Assembly: GCA_947652605.1 (NCBI GenBank)
Contig: OX393579.1
Coordinates: 21,349,674 to 21,413,673, forward strand
Origin: Elmis aenea
Taxonomy: Eukaryota; Arthropoda; Insecta; Coleoptera; Elmidae
Length of the DNA: 64,000 bases
Direction of reading: 5' to 3'
The notes beneath the pieces were generated by a model that saw nothing but the letters and a program-made list of their open reading frames with translations, made no database searches and was not told the DNA's origin. Made by a program: the position numbers and the translations under genes. Below, in pieces: positions 20,642-31,696 of the stretch (positions within the stretch are counted from its first letter, which is position 1; each line of letters begins with the position of its first letter).

Positions 20642-22129
20642 CAGGGATGGAAAACGTAACGTAACGATACCCGATAACGTTATAATAACGATTCAATTAT
20701 AAGTTTTAATACAATAACGTAACGATATTTTAATAACGTTATATAACGTTATAATAACCGATAACGTTTCATTAAAAGTTATTTTGTATCGTTATTCTGT
20801 ATAAATTAAATTTTTATATTGCCATCTTTTTATTTTCAGAAGATATAATACTTTGTTTATATTTTAGAAATTAAAATGGAAATACAGTATCTCAACGTAA
20901 TTTTGTACTATTTTCAAAGTTTACATTTATAGATCCCAAAAATAATAATTTCAGAGTTACAGATGAAAATTATTTTTTCAACGTTATACAGGATGTTTCT
21001 TAAATAATGCAAAAAAATTCGGGAGGTGATTCCTTATCGAAAATTAAGGGGGGTCTTTCATATAAATTTTTTTCCTTAGACGTCTCCTTTCGGAGTTACA
21101 CCCCCCTAATTGGATCGGTAAAATTAGGCTTTTATTTTATTTCTCAAATTTGGATAAATGTAGGAAAATGATATTTGATAGATGTTTTGTGTTTGTTAAA
21201 AGGTTTCCCATAGTAATATTTTCAATCGTCTCCCACCTTCACAGGGAACTAAAGTGCGACCCCTGTTGTTTTTTTTTAATCAGAACTTTTTGGTGGGATG
21301 AAATTTAGCAATTTAATTTTTTTTTTTAAACTTGATTTATTTAGATTTTTTTTGTATTTTTTAACTTTTCTCGTAAAACCTACAGTTTTTGAGTAAAAAT
21401 TATATGAGTGAACATAAACCATCAAATATTCCAATATAAAACGATTTATTTTGGTGGTTATTGTGATTTGTTTATGTTCATATTGGGTAGATTGACGGAT
21501 GTAATTCATTTTGAGGTTTACGTGGCGGCAACGCTAAAACGCCCGTCAATTCTACCCAATATGAACATAAACATCATGTTTGCTCATTTAATTTTTTACT
21601 CAAAAAATGTAGATATTACGAGAAAAGGTAAAAAATAAAAAAAATAAAAATAAATTAAATTTAAAAAAAAAATTAAATTGCTAAATTTTAACTCACCAAA
21701 AAGTTCTGATTTAAAAATCAACAAAGGTCGCACTTTTCAGCCCCCTGTGAAGGTGGGAGATTATTGAAAATAATGAAAACCTTTAAATAAGTTCAAAACA
21801 TACCAAATATCATTTTGCTACATTTATCCAAATTTGAGAAATGAAATAAAAACCTTACATTATCAATCCCCTTTAGGGAGGTGTAACTCCGAAAGAAAAC
21901 GTCTAAGGAAAAAATTTTATATAAAATACCCCCCTTAATTTTCGATAAGAAATCACCTCCCGAATTTTTTCGCATTAATTAAGAAACACTCTGTATATCA
22001 TAATTTATGTAACGTTATATAACATAACGATTCATTTTTTTAATGTTATTTATAACGTTATGTAACGAAAACAAATAATAAATAACGTTATACAATAACG
22101 TAACGATTTAAAACGTTATTCCATCCCTG
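20642..22129. mobile_element. TIR element with ATAACGTTA subterminal repeats, inside the jockey 3' UTR
   Basis: The ends CAGGGATGGAA and TTCCATCCCTG are inverted repeats flanked by CATG on each side (a 4-bp duplication, or a palindromic extension of the ends). Inside both ends lie many copies of AACGTTAT or ATAACGTTA (20655-20775 and 22010-22115), a likely transposase-binding array. hAT elements would give an 8-bp duplication, which I do not see, so the superfamily is open. The interior carries a palindromic MITE (20989-21993) and no gene. Confidence 0.7.
20989..21993. mobile_element. Palindromic TA-flanked MITE (family E)
   Basis: CAGGATGTTTCTTAAATAAT after TA (20987-20988) is matched by an inverted end, ATTAAGAAACACTCTG, before TA (21994-21995). 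The arms share AGGTGATTCCTTATCGAAAA and a CTCCGAAAG-containing core. A second palindrome near the middle (ACCCAATATGAACATAAAC and its inverse, about 21470-21575) forms the loop. Family E has a shorter relative at 28098-28552. Confidence 0.85.
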
Positions 22130-22200
22130 CATGTAAGTGGCTGCCCAGTGGCACCCACTCCTTCAATAAACATAAGAACTTATTTCTATGTACTTATCTA

Positions 22201-23477
22201 CTACTCATAACGTTCTATTAAGTCTGCTGTTCTCCAGCGCTTTAGTCTTCGCTTGTCTGTCCCTTCATTGATCAGGTTCGCGGCCAGGTGGTTGGGATGC
22301 TGACTTAGCCTGTCCATGTATCTTTTGCAGTACTTTTTGATTTCTTCTTTTACTGGCACTATTTGTAAGTCCTGTCTTATTATTTCGTTCGTAACAAACC
22401 ATGGGGCGGCCACTAGCATTCGCAACACTTTGGCCTGAAACCTTTCTAGGATATCGATGTTAGAGTTAGCGGCTGTACCCCACAACTGCAGGCCGTATGT
22501 CCAGACCGGTTTAAGCACGCACTTGTAGATGAGCAATTTATTTTCTAATGAAAGTTTTGAATTTCTTCCTAGTAACCAGTACATTTTGCTTAGTTTTATT
22601 CCTAGCTGCTTCCTTTTCTGCCATATATGTGTCCTCCAGTTCATGCGTCGGTCGAGGTGCATTCCCAGGTACTTAACTGATTCTGCCTGTGGTAGTTCCT
22701 TACCATTCATATTGACTGGTTGGCAGCTGTCTCTTTTTAGGGTGAATGTAATTTGTACGGACTTTTGCTCATTCAGTCTGATTCTCCATCGTCTACACCA
22801 ATGTTGAATCTTATCCAGATGCCGCTGTAGGTGCTTTGTTACTATTTTTGCATCTTTATCTGACGCCATTACGGCCGTATCGTCTGCAAAGGTTGCAGTT
22901 TTAGTATTTGGCGACAAAGGCAAGTCCGCGGTGTACAGTTGATACAAGGTTGGCCCCAAGATGCTGCCTTGCGGGACTCCACTATAGATCGGGTGCAGGT
23001 CAGTGTAAATATCTTGTTGTCTTACCTGGAAGTGTCTCTCGCTAATATAAGATTTTAGTACTTCGTAGATGTTATAAGGCATCTGTTTTTTGATTTTATA
23101 AAGAAGGCCCGTGTGCCAGACCTTATCAAAAGCTTGTGACACGTCCAGGAAGACTGCACAGCTATATTTTTTTTCGTCGAAGTCATTATTTATTTGTCGC
23201 ACCAACCTGTGGACTTGTTCTATAGTGGAGTGCCTCTCCCTAAAGCCGAATTGGTGCATTGGAATCAGTTGGTTTTTCTCGAGGTATGGTTTGATTCTCT
23301 TAAGAAGTAATTTTTCGAGGACCTTTGACATTACCGGTAATAAACTAATTGGTCTGTATGACCTCGCTTCCTCAGGATTTTTTCCTGGCTTGGGTAGTAG
23401 AATTATTTGAGCGACCTTCCATTGCGCTGGAAAGCAGGTCAGTCGCAACACGGCATTAAAAATAAACGTTACTTGCC
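22201..23477 (-). CDS. Jockey-type reverse transcriptase, C-terminal 425 residues (partial ORF2)
   Basis: An open reading frame without internal stops that copies element RNA into DNA at the target site in full-length relatives. Numbered from the upstream Met at 23508, visible landmarks are KPGKNPEEARSYRPISLLPV (40-59), LDVSQAFDKVWH (121-132, holding the first catalytic Asp), GVPQGSILGP (177-186) and FADD (207-210, the catalytic pair). The connection region then shows LNEQKS and VKYLGMHLDRRMNWRTHI, and the C-terminal part VWTYGLQLWG and QAKVLRMLVAAPWFVTNEI. This order is that of jockey-clade ORF2. The endonuclease domain and the start of the RT are missing. The first ten codons of the open frame lie in the flank and in the target-site duplication, so that ATG is not the true start. 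The absence of stops suggests recent insertion, but without a promoter or complete ORF2 it should be inert. Confidence 0.85.
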
Positions 23478-24032
23478 TAACGTACTTAAAAACATAACGT
23501 TGCCCCAATAATTAAAAATAAACTTGCGATAACCCGAAAAATATCAATATTAGGTATAAAACAGGCTAAATGTTTTTAAAAAAGAGTAAAATTTTCAATA
23601 CGACTGTAAAAAAAAATTAAGGGTGTGTATTTAAAAAAAGTGTATATTTTTAAAATGTAGCTATTGTAGACCGTTAATTAATTTAGTGTCCATGTAAATT
23701 TCAAACCAATTTTTGCTGCCTTTTTAAAGATTTATCTTGTTACAAAATTTTGAAAGTGCTGTCTTCCTTAACCTTAAAGTCTTTATAGTAATGTAAATAC
23801 CACAAAAATGGTAAACTTTAGACCTACACCTAAACTCATATTTTTTTTATATACGTTTAAAGCGAAATCCACAAATATATAAAGATGTACAGGGTGTTCT
23901 ATTAAAACTTTTTAAGTTTGGATTCGTTTCCGGTTGAACCGGAAGTCGCATTGCAACGGCGATATTTTCATTGTAATTTCGTTAAAAGTGTTCTAGATAT
24001 TTGTCTGTTTCCATACTTTTGCTTAGAACTGT

Positions 24033-25782
24033 ATATTAGTGTATGTTTTAAAGTAAAGAACATGTAAATCACAAAAACACTTAGAGATATAAAGATGACT
24101 AAAGTAGTAAAGAAGTGTATTTTTATGTGCTTACAAGTATCAAAACTGAATGTGTCCATTTAATCAACTTAAGTAAAAACTGTTTCATAAATTGCATAGA
24201 GTTTTGTAAATAACCGAAATATTTCTTCTAATATAGTATTAATTGGACCATCTCGTATATTTGACATATTTTTAAGCATAAAAATCTTATATAACGCCTC
24301 TACGCAGAGGGTTAAAATCGTGTGAATTTACCGACACAAATGCTGTCAGATTGAATTTAATTTGATAATACCTGCTTCTAATTATGGTGACGAATTTGCC
24401 GCGATAATTTCTTGAATCACTATAACACCTCAACTGGAAGATCAAATATAAAAAATCTAACTTTTAATATGTAATTATTTAGTAGTTTAGCACTATTTTT
24501 GTTCATGTAATTTCGATTTCAATTTGAAAGTTAAACAAATAGCAAACGTCAATAGCGAGTGAAGAAATTTAGGATCATTCTGACGCATTCAAATGTCTGC
24601 GATTTTTCTTGCTTTTTTTCTGTCCCTATACATCTCCTCATGTATCACGGTATACACTTAGATGCTGAATTTTTTAGGCGATCCTTCTGTTAAACGAACC
24701 ACTTTCTCGTGGACCATTTTTTTGTGTATTGAATGGAAGGTTAAGCTTTGAAGTATTAGCAGCTATACAATACGTGCTTTGGTGTTTTTTACACTTTTAA
24801 AGGATAAAAAATTCAACCACGCACTTACATTATTTAAAAAAAAACAACTTTAAGTGGTAAAATCTTAATTTACTACATTTAAATCAACATATAAAACGTA
24901 ATATTATTTCAAAAGTATTGCATTAGTGTCGGTTTGAACTTTCAGAGTAACAATTGTTAAGGTTTGCATTTTATGATACATAAGTTGTTATAAATCATGT
25001 CCTAAAAGTGCTAGCTATTCCCGCCGCACTTGTTTGTATTATAAATTGCTCAAACACGAGAGCTTGTTATAACTTTTTAACTATTCGTCTCAATATTTCA
25101 TTCTTCCAGCCTCTTATGGCGGCGCCTGTGGAAGATTTTTATGATTAAATATTCACTTAACTTAGTATATAGCAGCTGCAATGAACGATTTTTTCACTTA
25201 ATTGTTTCCATTTATCGTAAACTCATTTTTAAAACACTTTTCAGCTTAAGAACAATCAATTATGGTGTAATTTATCGAGCAAAAGCGCATTAACTGAACT
25301 TGATTAGGAGCATAATATTACAATGGCATATCAATAACTTGCTACTTAAAGAATTTAATTAATTTTTGATTGATTAGAAAAACAAAAAATACTTAAATGA
25401 TACAAATATAGTCTTTTCTGTTACTGGTTTATTAAAATGTTTGTAATGTAATGTAAACAATTCAATAACTTATTTCACGTTATTGTTACCCAAACTTTCA
25501 ATGTATATACCTGAGTGTTGCTCTTAAAAAACAGCTCAAGTCTACGAAGAAAAACGATTTGGTAATCTACAATCAAAGATCAGTTTCGTGAAATTTCAGT
25601 GACATGTATTTATTTTTAAACAAGCGAACGAGATAAAAAGTTTGTTTTTATGACATACCATCATCATCGGCTGAACTTTAGATGACTCATGAAGCTCTTT
25701 AGCATATTGTGAAATCTTGGATAAAATATTAAGTCATAAAATAATCTTTCAAAGCTGAAAAAAATTTAATTTGTATATGATA
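24033..25782. other. Unassigned AT-rich DNA
   Basis: No repeat or gene that I can support. A polypyrimidine tract and AG at about 25100-25110, followed by a short open stretch (CCTCTTATGGCGGCGCCTG), look acceptor-like but lead to a stop within 13 codons. I do not call an exon. Confidence 0.5.
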
Positions 25783-26269
25783 CTGTAAAAGCCAGAGATT
25801 TGGTTAATCTTAGGTTTCACCGGCAAATCCTAGCATTTACCAAAGTAAGGTGGTAAAAATCCGAAAAAGCTTGTAAACGCTTCCAATTTGGGCTTTTACG
25901 TTTGTTTTCATTTAAAAAAAAATAATTACCTGACCTTTAATCTGACCCTTGATCGTTTGGTCAGTAATAAAGTGTCAGGTTAATGGTTGGTTAAAGCTTT
26001 TTTTTTTTATAAATAAATATTGAAAATGAAGTCAAGCATGTAAACGCTATTATTTTGGGTTTTTACGTTTGTTATAATTTTAAAAAAGCTTTAACTAAGC
26101 TTAAACCTGACCTTTGTACATTTTGTCAGTGGTAGAGGGTCAGCTTAAAGATTGATGAAAGTTTTTTAAATAAATAATAAAAATTACGCTAATTTTGGAC
26201 TTTTGCCACCTTACCATGATAAATACCAGGATTTAACGATAAAACAAAATATTTTCGGGCTTTTACAGT
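25783..26269. mobile_element. TA-flanked MITE with ends CTGTAAAAGCC and an internal tandem repeat
   Basis: The left end CTGTAAAAGCC and right end GGGCTTTTACAG are flanked by TA (25781-25782 and 26270-26271). The terminal ~85 bp are inverted copies, including AAATCCTAGCATTTACC versus a near-inverse GATAAATACCAGGATTTAAC. The middle holds two direct units of about 165 bp, each with GTAAACGCT...TTTTACGTTTGTT, CTGACCTTT and a GGTCAG-containing segment (about 25872-26040 and 26040-26205). Confidence 0.75.
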
Positions 26270-26278
26270 AATATATAC

Positions 26279-26939
26279 AGGGTGTAGACTCGGATCACGC
26301 AACATAGCAATTTCAATGGTAAAATTTTAAAAGTCGTATTCTTGCTCCCCTAATTATTTTAGAAAAAAAAGTGCAAATACGTTTTTTGTAGAGAAAAAAA
26401 ATCTGTATCCATAAATGTAATCAATATTACTTTTTCGTTTTCCAATAACTAAAAATTAAGAAATTACAAAACGCGTTTTGACAAAAATCTGTACTGCCTT
26501 GGAATTATGCTATGACGACTGCACAGCCTAATGTCACTTATACTGTCACTTTGACGTGAAGTTTATTCATAATAATCATTTTTATTGTATCTTGAAATGA
26601 AAACATAACTAATTGTGTAAAATAAATGTTTGATAAAATATAAAGGTTTTAAGAATGAATTTCGCGCCAAAGTGACAGTATGTGACATTAGGCTGGGCAG
26701 TTGTCATAGCATAATTCCAAGGCAGTACAGATTTTTGTCAAAACGCGTTTTGTAATTGCTTAATTTTTAGTTATTGGAAAACGAAAAAGTAATATTGTTA
26801 CATTTACGGATACAGATTTTTTTTCTCTACAAAAAACGTATTTGCACTTTTTTTCTACAATAATTAGGGGAGCAAGAATACGACTTTTAAAATTTTACCA
26901 TTGAAATTGCTATGTTGCGTGATCCGAGTCTACACCCTG
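26279..26939. mobile_element. Palindromic TA-flanked MITE (family F)
   Basis: Nearly perfect inverted halves: CAGGGTGTAGACTCGGATCA after TA at 26277-26278 and its inverse ending at 26939 before TA. The complementarity continues through CGCAACATAGCAATTTC, CTTGCTCCCCTAATTAT and GGAATTATGCTATGAC to a centre near 26610. The high arm identity implies that it is young compared with other foldbacks here. It has no coding capacity. Confidence 0.9.
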
Positions 26940-26952
26940 TAGATATAAGTAT

Positions 26953-26969
26953 ACACACACACACACACA
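26953..26969. repeat. (AC)n microsatellite
   Basis: Eight uninterrupted AC units lie 14 bp beyond the end of MITE F. Short AC or TA runs next to TA-inserting MITEs are common and may have seeded or followed the insertion. Confidence 0.9.
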
Positions 26970-28097
26970 GTTTTCTCTTTCAAGAATAAAAACACATTTT
27001 ACGTATACTTATAAGATAAGACAAACTGTTCTATATTTACCTCTGTTATTTATCAGCCAGTTAATAATAAAAGGGACAGTGGTCAATAACTAAAATTACC
27101 TAATAGTATATTATATACCAAGGTAGAGAAGTCAACTATTATAGCTTGAGGGCTCAGATTAGATCACGAGGCACGAAGCGCCGAGGGATGTAAGGGCCCG
27201 AAGGCTATAAGACTTGTCTACCGTGGTGTATATACTATTTTTTTCACTACTAATAAGACAAACCCATTTATGTTATCTACGCACTTTCTAACCTAAAATA
27301 TAAAAAGTTAAGTACCTATCTACTATCTACAGAAATATTGAATCTGCGTGTTACTCATCTTGCTAAATCACTATTGTTATTAAAAAACATTGTTTTTAAG
27401 CGATGGTTTCATCTAAAATACTGAAATTATTAAAACTTTTCTCTTTTTTACGTTGTGTCTGGTTGTGTCAATCGACGGTGTGGATATTGACAACCGTCAT
27501 TTATTACGGCGCGGAAGTCGTGATATTTAAATACACCAAAGTTATTAAAATTAAATTAATTTATTTAAACAACGTTTTAAATGCTAAAATACCAATAAAG
27601 AGAATTTCTCCATCATACTAAATCGTCCTATAATTTTTTTTTCTTTAAAACTACAACAGCATTATCAAAAAATATAAATTTGTACATTATTCACCAGTGG
27701 TTAATAATGAAAAATTGTTTACCTGTAACCATGCATAGGTAGAGAAATTGAATTTCACGGCATTCTAATATACGTCATAATGCTACGCTATATTACTAGT
27801 AGTGAAAAAAAAATGTCATTTGTGTATGATTTGGAATTATTGGGCTTATTCAAGTTAAAAAAGTAATTAAAATTGTAATCGCCCGTGCAACGCCAAGTAA
27901 ATCATCTTGTATTAACATAAAAATGAATACATCACCCAACATTTTTAATTTCGTTTTTCATAACATGAAAAATTAAACAAGATTTTATACGGTTTATAAT
28001 AAATGAATGAGTTATTTTAAACAATACACAATTTTTAGGTAAGCTCTCCGCTAACTAAACTATTCCAAATATTTTTATTCGAAAGTATTATATTAAT
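26970..28097. other. Unassigned DNA with a short inverted pair
   Basis: TTTTTTTCACTACTAATAAG at about 27238 and its near-inverse ATTACTAGTAGTGAAAAAAA at about 27793 face each other, and GGTAGAGAA occurs near each (27120 and 27740). This could mark the ends of an unclassified ~560-bp element, but I could not find a duplication. The 72-codon frame at 27403-27621 lies inside and shows no known motif. Confidence 0.35.
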
Positions 28098-28552
28098 TAT
28101 TGCGAAAAATTTCTGGAGGTAATTCCTGATCGAAAATTAAGGAGGAGCTTTTATAAAAAATGGTGCATGTTTACTTATTTTATTTTTACTCAAAAACTGT
28201 AGGTTTTGCAGAAAAAGCTAAAGAATAAAAAAAGTTTCCTGATACATAAAGCTTCAAAAAAACAATTTTTAAATAGCAAAATTTTAACTCTTCAACAAAA
28301 ACTGATAAAAAAAAAAAAACAAAAGTCGCACTTTTCAGCACTTTATGAAGGTGGGACATGATTGAAAATATCACTATGAAAAACCAAATGTCATTCTCCT
28401 AAACATCTCCAAATTTGAGATATAAAATAAAAACTTAACTTTACCGCTCCTTTTTAGGGGGGGGGGGGGCGGTGTAAGCCCTAAACAAAATTATACAAAA
28501 GCCCCCCTTAATTTTCGATAAGGAATTACCTCCCAACGTTTTTCGCAATATA
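28098..28552. mobile_element. Palindromic MITE, shorter relative of family E
   Basis: GGAGGTAATTCCTGATCGAA near 28115 and its inverse, TTTTCGATAAGGAATTACCTCC near 28512, face each other, with TTGCGAAAAATT and TTTTTCGCAATA at the outer edges. The segment includes a run of 13 G at 28457-28469. The frame at 28186-28374 is arm sequence. Confidence 0.7.
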
Positions 28553-30533
28553 TAGAAATCAACTTTATATGGTAAATGTTTTACACAATAATTTAACAGA
28601 CTAGAATAAATTAGTGTATGATAAGAAAATATTTAAATATTATTGTCAAAATTAAGGTTTTTACTAATTTAGCTTGTAATGGATCAACTTTAAACTATCA
28701 AAAACGTCTCACAAAATACGAACCTGATTTTGATCAACTTTTAACATGTTTCAAAACGGATATTTATTTATACCACCGAATTGCAAGCAAACAATAACAC
28801 ATACAGTTTAAGAAAATGTCACATGTCTATTGTTCATGGTAAAAATATAAACAAATTTAAGTCGCGTCAAATGCAGAGACAATCTGAATGAAAGTTAGCG
28901 ATATTACCAGACCGTCCAACGCAGAATAAATTCGCTTTTACAACGAACTTTTTCAGGCGTCGTTGGCAGTGAACTGCAGGCAAAGCATTAAGTTTTCAAC
29001 GCGCTGCACTTTAAGATTGCTTCCTCTTTGAAATAAACTTTTTTGTGAGACTTATCAACAGAATTTACATGCAGACTTCCACAGTTTACTGGCCAACTAC
29101 TAGACAAAGTAAAAAGTTTGTGAACTAATATTTTTATTATGGATCTAAATTCCTTTGCTATGAAACTAAAACGAGAAAAAAAAATCAGTTTTTAATTACA
29201 GGATAGAAATTCATTATCCCTGTAATTTATTTTTATTTTAAGAAATAAATCTTTAGTGTTTATTAAACCATATTTAGAGGACCACATTGTTTTTTAATAT
29301 GCTATTAGATATTACTTTCTTTTTTAAATATTTGATGTTTAATGTTAAAAGTCAATTCTGCATTTAATTGGTAATTAAATTACATTTTTGTTTATTATTT
29401 CTTGAGAATTTCCATTCCTTCAAGTTTTTTAAAGACTTAATTATTTTTGACAACTTAGAATTGCTTAATAGCACTTTTAAAAGCTCGTTTTACTAATGTA
29501 ACGGTTGCTTTATTAAAAAAAAGCGTTTATGCAAAAACAAGTTAAATCTGTATGATGCAATAAGTTAAATGAATTATTTATCGATGTTGCTTTTTAAAAA
29601 CAACTTTATTTTTAATTGTTACTACGAATTACATAAAAATGCTAATCTAATCTGAGCTAATCCTTAACTAACTAAAATAAGCTTAGTGCAATTGTGTATA
29701 TCATATTTTCTGTTGATTCTGCAGTAATCCTATACACCCTGTGTGAATGTTAACATGCTCGTACGTACATAACTAATACGAAATTTTCAGGATATTCAAG
29801 TAATGTGTTTACAAATGTTAAAACATAATTGAAAATTTAACCTAATAATTTTCATATTGTCATTTAATTCCAACTAATCATTATTTTGATTAAAAGAAGT
29901 TTATCGAAGGATAAACATTTTTAACAATTTTTTTTGTGTTTTCACAACTTTTCCGCATGCTAATTTGATTAATCTAATGTTCTCTTTTTCATAATTAAGT
30001 TTCTCGCAAGATAGATATCTTTCATGTGTTAGGGGAATATTTCAAATGATGTGTTTAAAAAAAGCAGTAATTAAAATTAAAATTTTTAAATCTCAGAAAC
30101 GATTTGTTATAGGTAGATTCTTCTTATACTTATATTTAAAGAGTATTTAACTTTCCAAAAATTATACCAAATAATATTTAATTCAGTCCTAATTGCTAGT
30201 TCAAAGCAACATCGATTATTTACGACTAAAAGGAGATGGTCAGGATTAATCATTAGCAAAAAAATATACCTTATTTTGATTATAACTATACCTATGGGAA
30301 AACCCCAGACCTAAGACTAATGGTTGCTAAAACTTTAAGAATATAGATAAGTACGAGTATGATTTTTTTTTCGATATTATTTTTTTTTATTTAAGAAACA
30401 ATTAGCAATTATTTGACGCTATTGTAAGATAAAAAGTTTTATTTTTTAATGGCAGCCATGATTAATTTACAATCTAATCTTCATGAACAATACGTATATT
30501 GTTGTGGCTTGAATTTAACGTAAAGGATAGGCT
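28553..30533. other. Unassigned AT-rich DNA
   Basis: Nothing recognisable in this ~2-kb stretch. A single CACCCTG near 29738 might be an orphan MITE end. Confidence 0.5.
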
Positions 30534-30541
30534 TGTCCAGT

Positions 30542-30802
30542 CAGTGACGGGGGGGCAAGGGGGGTATTAATACCCCGGGCGCCAGTCTTGGGCGGCGCCG
30601 TGAAGACAAAATATTTAAAGCCAGAAAACTAAAATGCCATTATAATTTTAAAATTTGTTTTTATTTCCATTGCAGTGTATTTGAATAAATAACACAAAAA
30701 TATTTTACTTCAAACTCACAAACTACAATAAAAATACTGACGAGGGAAAGGGCGCAAAAAAATAATATGGCCCGGGCGCCATTTACCCTCACTACGCCAC
30801 TG
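30542..30802. mobile_element. Small hAT-type MITE
   Basis: The left end CAGTGACGGGGGGGC and the inverted right end CAGTGGCGTAGTGAGGG lie between TGTCCAGT (30534-30541) and TGTCTAGT (30803-30810), an 8-bp duplication with one mismatch. GGGCGCC boxes lie inside both ends. The 261-bp element has no coding capacity. Its ends resemble those at 35706-36086 (CAGTGGC). Confidence 0.7.
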
Positions 30803-30810
30803 TGTCTAGT

Positions 30811-31696
30811 GGCAACTACCCGTTTAAATTTACTTAAATAATTTAAATAAGTATTAATGTAACAAATATAACATACAACTTTTATCAGGCAATTTACCAT
30901 CGCACATTATGGTGGAAAACATTTTTCATGGTTTTGTATTTTCGCATTCAACCATTTTTTTATCAGCAAATCATACATGCAAAATTTAACTTGTATCAGC
31001 GCGTCGTGTAAAGTAATAGGTAATTGAAAAATCAATATTTGCTCAACATACAGCTTTTTAGAGTTATATCACCCTAGGGATGATTTAGTGCCAATCAAGA
31101 TATGTCAAAACAGGTGAAAAGTTGACATTATTACGTCAATACTGGCGTAAAAATATTCATAACAAAACACTGGCTTATTTTTCAACACCGAGAGAGACAT
31201 GCAAGAAGGAAATACATAATTGTTATACATACAGTGTCATTTACCAGTTTACTTTAGCTATAACAATTTAACAATGACGATTGACAAGATGTGTAGACTT
31301 GCACAAAATAGTGCAAAAAAAGTATGTACTCAATAATTGGACCGTTTATTATAAAAGCGGTTTACGTTCATTGTTTTTTGTTTTAAGATATTTAAGGGTT
31401 TGCCCTTCAGTCCATTTAAAAATACTAATAAAGTCTACCAAGTTTTATCACGTTTGTATGAATTTAAATATATGTAAATTTATTAAACATAATAATTTTT
31501 AGGAATTCATAAACCAATATTTTTGGTTTAGGGCCATAAGTGAACTTACACAATTTGGATTATTATTGAATTGTACAAATCATAAAATTTTAAGTAGGTA
31601 CTTTAATTCTGTCATTTAAATTACATTATCTTGTAATTTGGATTGATTCATAAATAAATAAAAACAAAATACTAATTTTTAATCTTAATATTTATA
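30811..31696. other. Unassigned AT-rich DNA
   Basis: No feature supported. The 73-codon frame at 31281-31502 is not recognised. Confidence 0.5.

Larger units (their letters stand above)
20535..23477 (-). mobile_element. 5'-truncated jockey-type LINE with poly(A) tail and 10-bp duplication
   Basis: On the minus strand the element runs from 23477 (5' truncation inside ORF2) to a poly(A) tail seen as 21 T residues at 20535-20555. It is flanked by TAACGTACTT on both sides (20527-20536 and 23478-23487), a 10-bp target-site duplication that partly overlaps the tail. The coding part is 22201-23477. The 3' UTR continues through GGGTGCCACTGGGCAGCCAC, is interrupted by a TIR element (20642-22129), and resumes before the tail. 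The duplication shows that this copy inserted by target-primed reverse transcription and was dead on arrival. Confidence 0.88.
19821..24032. mobile_element. MITE (family D) split by later insertions
   Basis: The left arm starts CAGTGCTGCGCAAAAGTATG at 19823 and includes TTCCGGTTCAATCGGAAACG. The right arm ends at about 24032 with CATACTTTTGCTTAGAACTG and includes CGTTTCCGGTTGAACCGGAA. They are inverted copies about 3.8 kb apart because a LINE fragment (19985-20345) and a jockey element (20535-23477) lie between them. The left arm resumes after the LINE fragment (CTGTATATTTTTATTATTTTT at 20315), as shown by comparison with the third copy at 62750-63060. The element carries no gene. Confidence 0.75.

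Noticed and set aside
22529..23410. Plus-strand frames opposite the jockey RT
   Set aside because: Shadows of the minus-strand reverse transcriptase.
25092..25150. Acceptor-like tract followed by CCTCTTATGGCGGCGCCTG
   Set aside because: Open for only about 12 codons and with no donor; could be a terminal exon but nothing supports it.
26953..26969. CRISPR-like or regulatory repeat
   Set aside because: Simple (AC)n microsatellite. No CRISPR arrays are expected or seen in this eukaryotic DNA.
27403..27621. 72-codon plus-strand frame, hydrophobic
   Set aside because: Looked like a small membrane protein, but it lies between a possible inverted pair and has no supporting signal. Likely chance.
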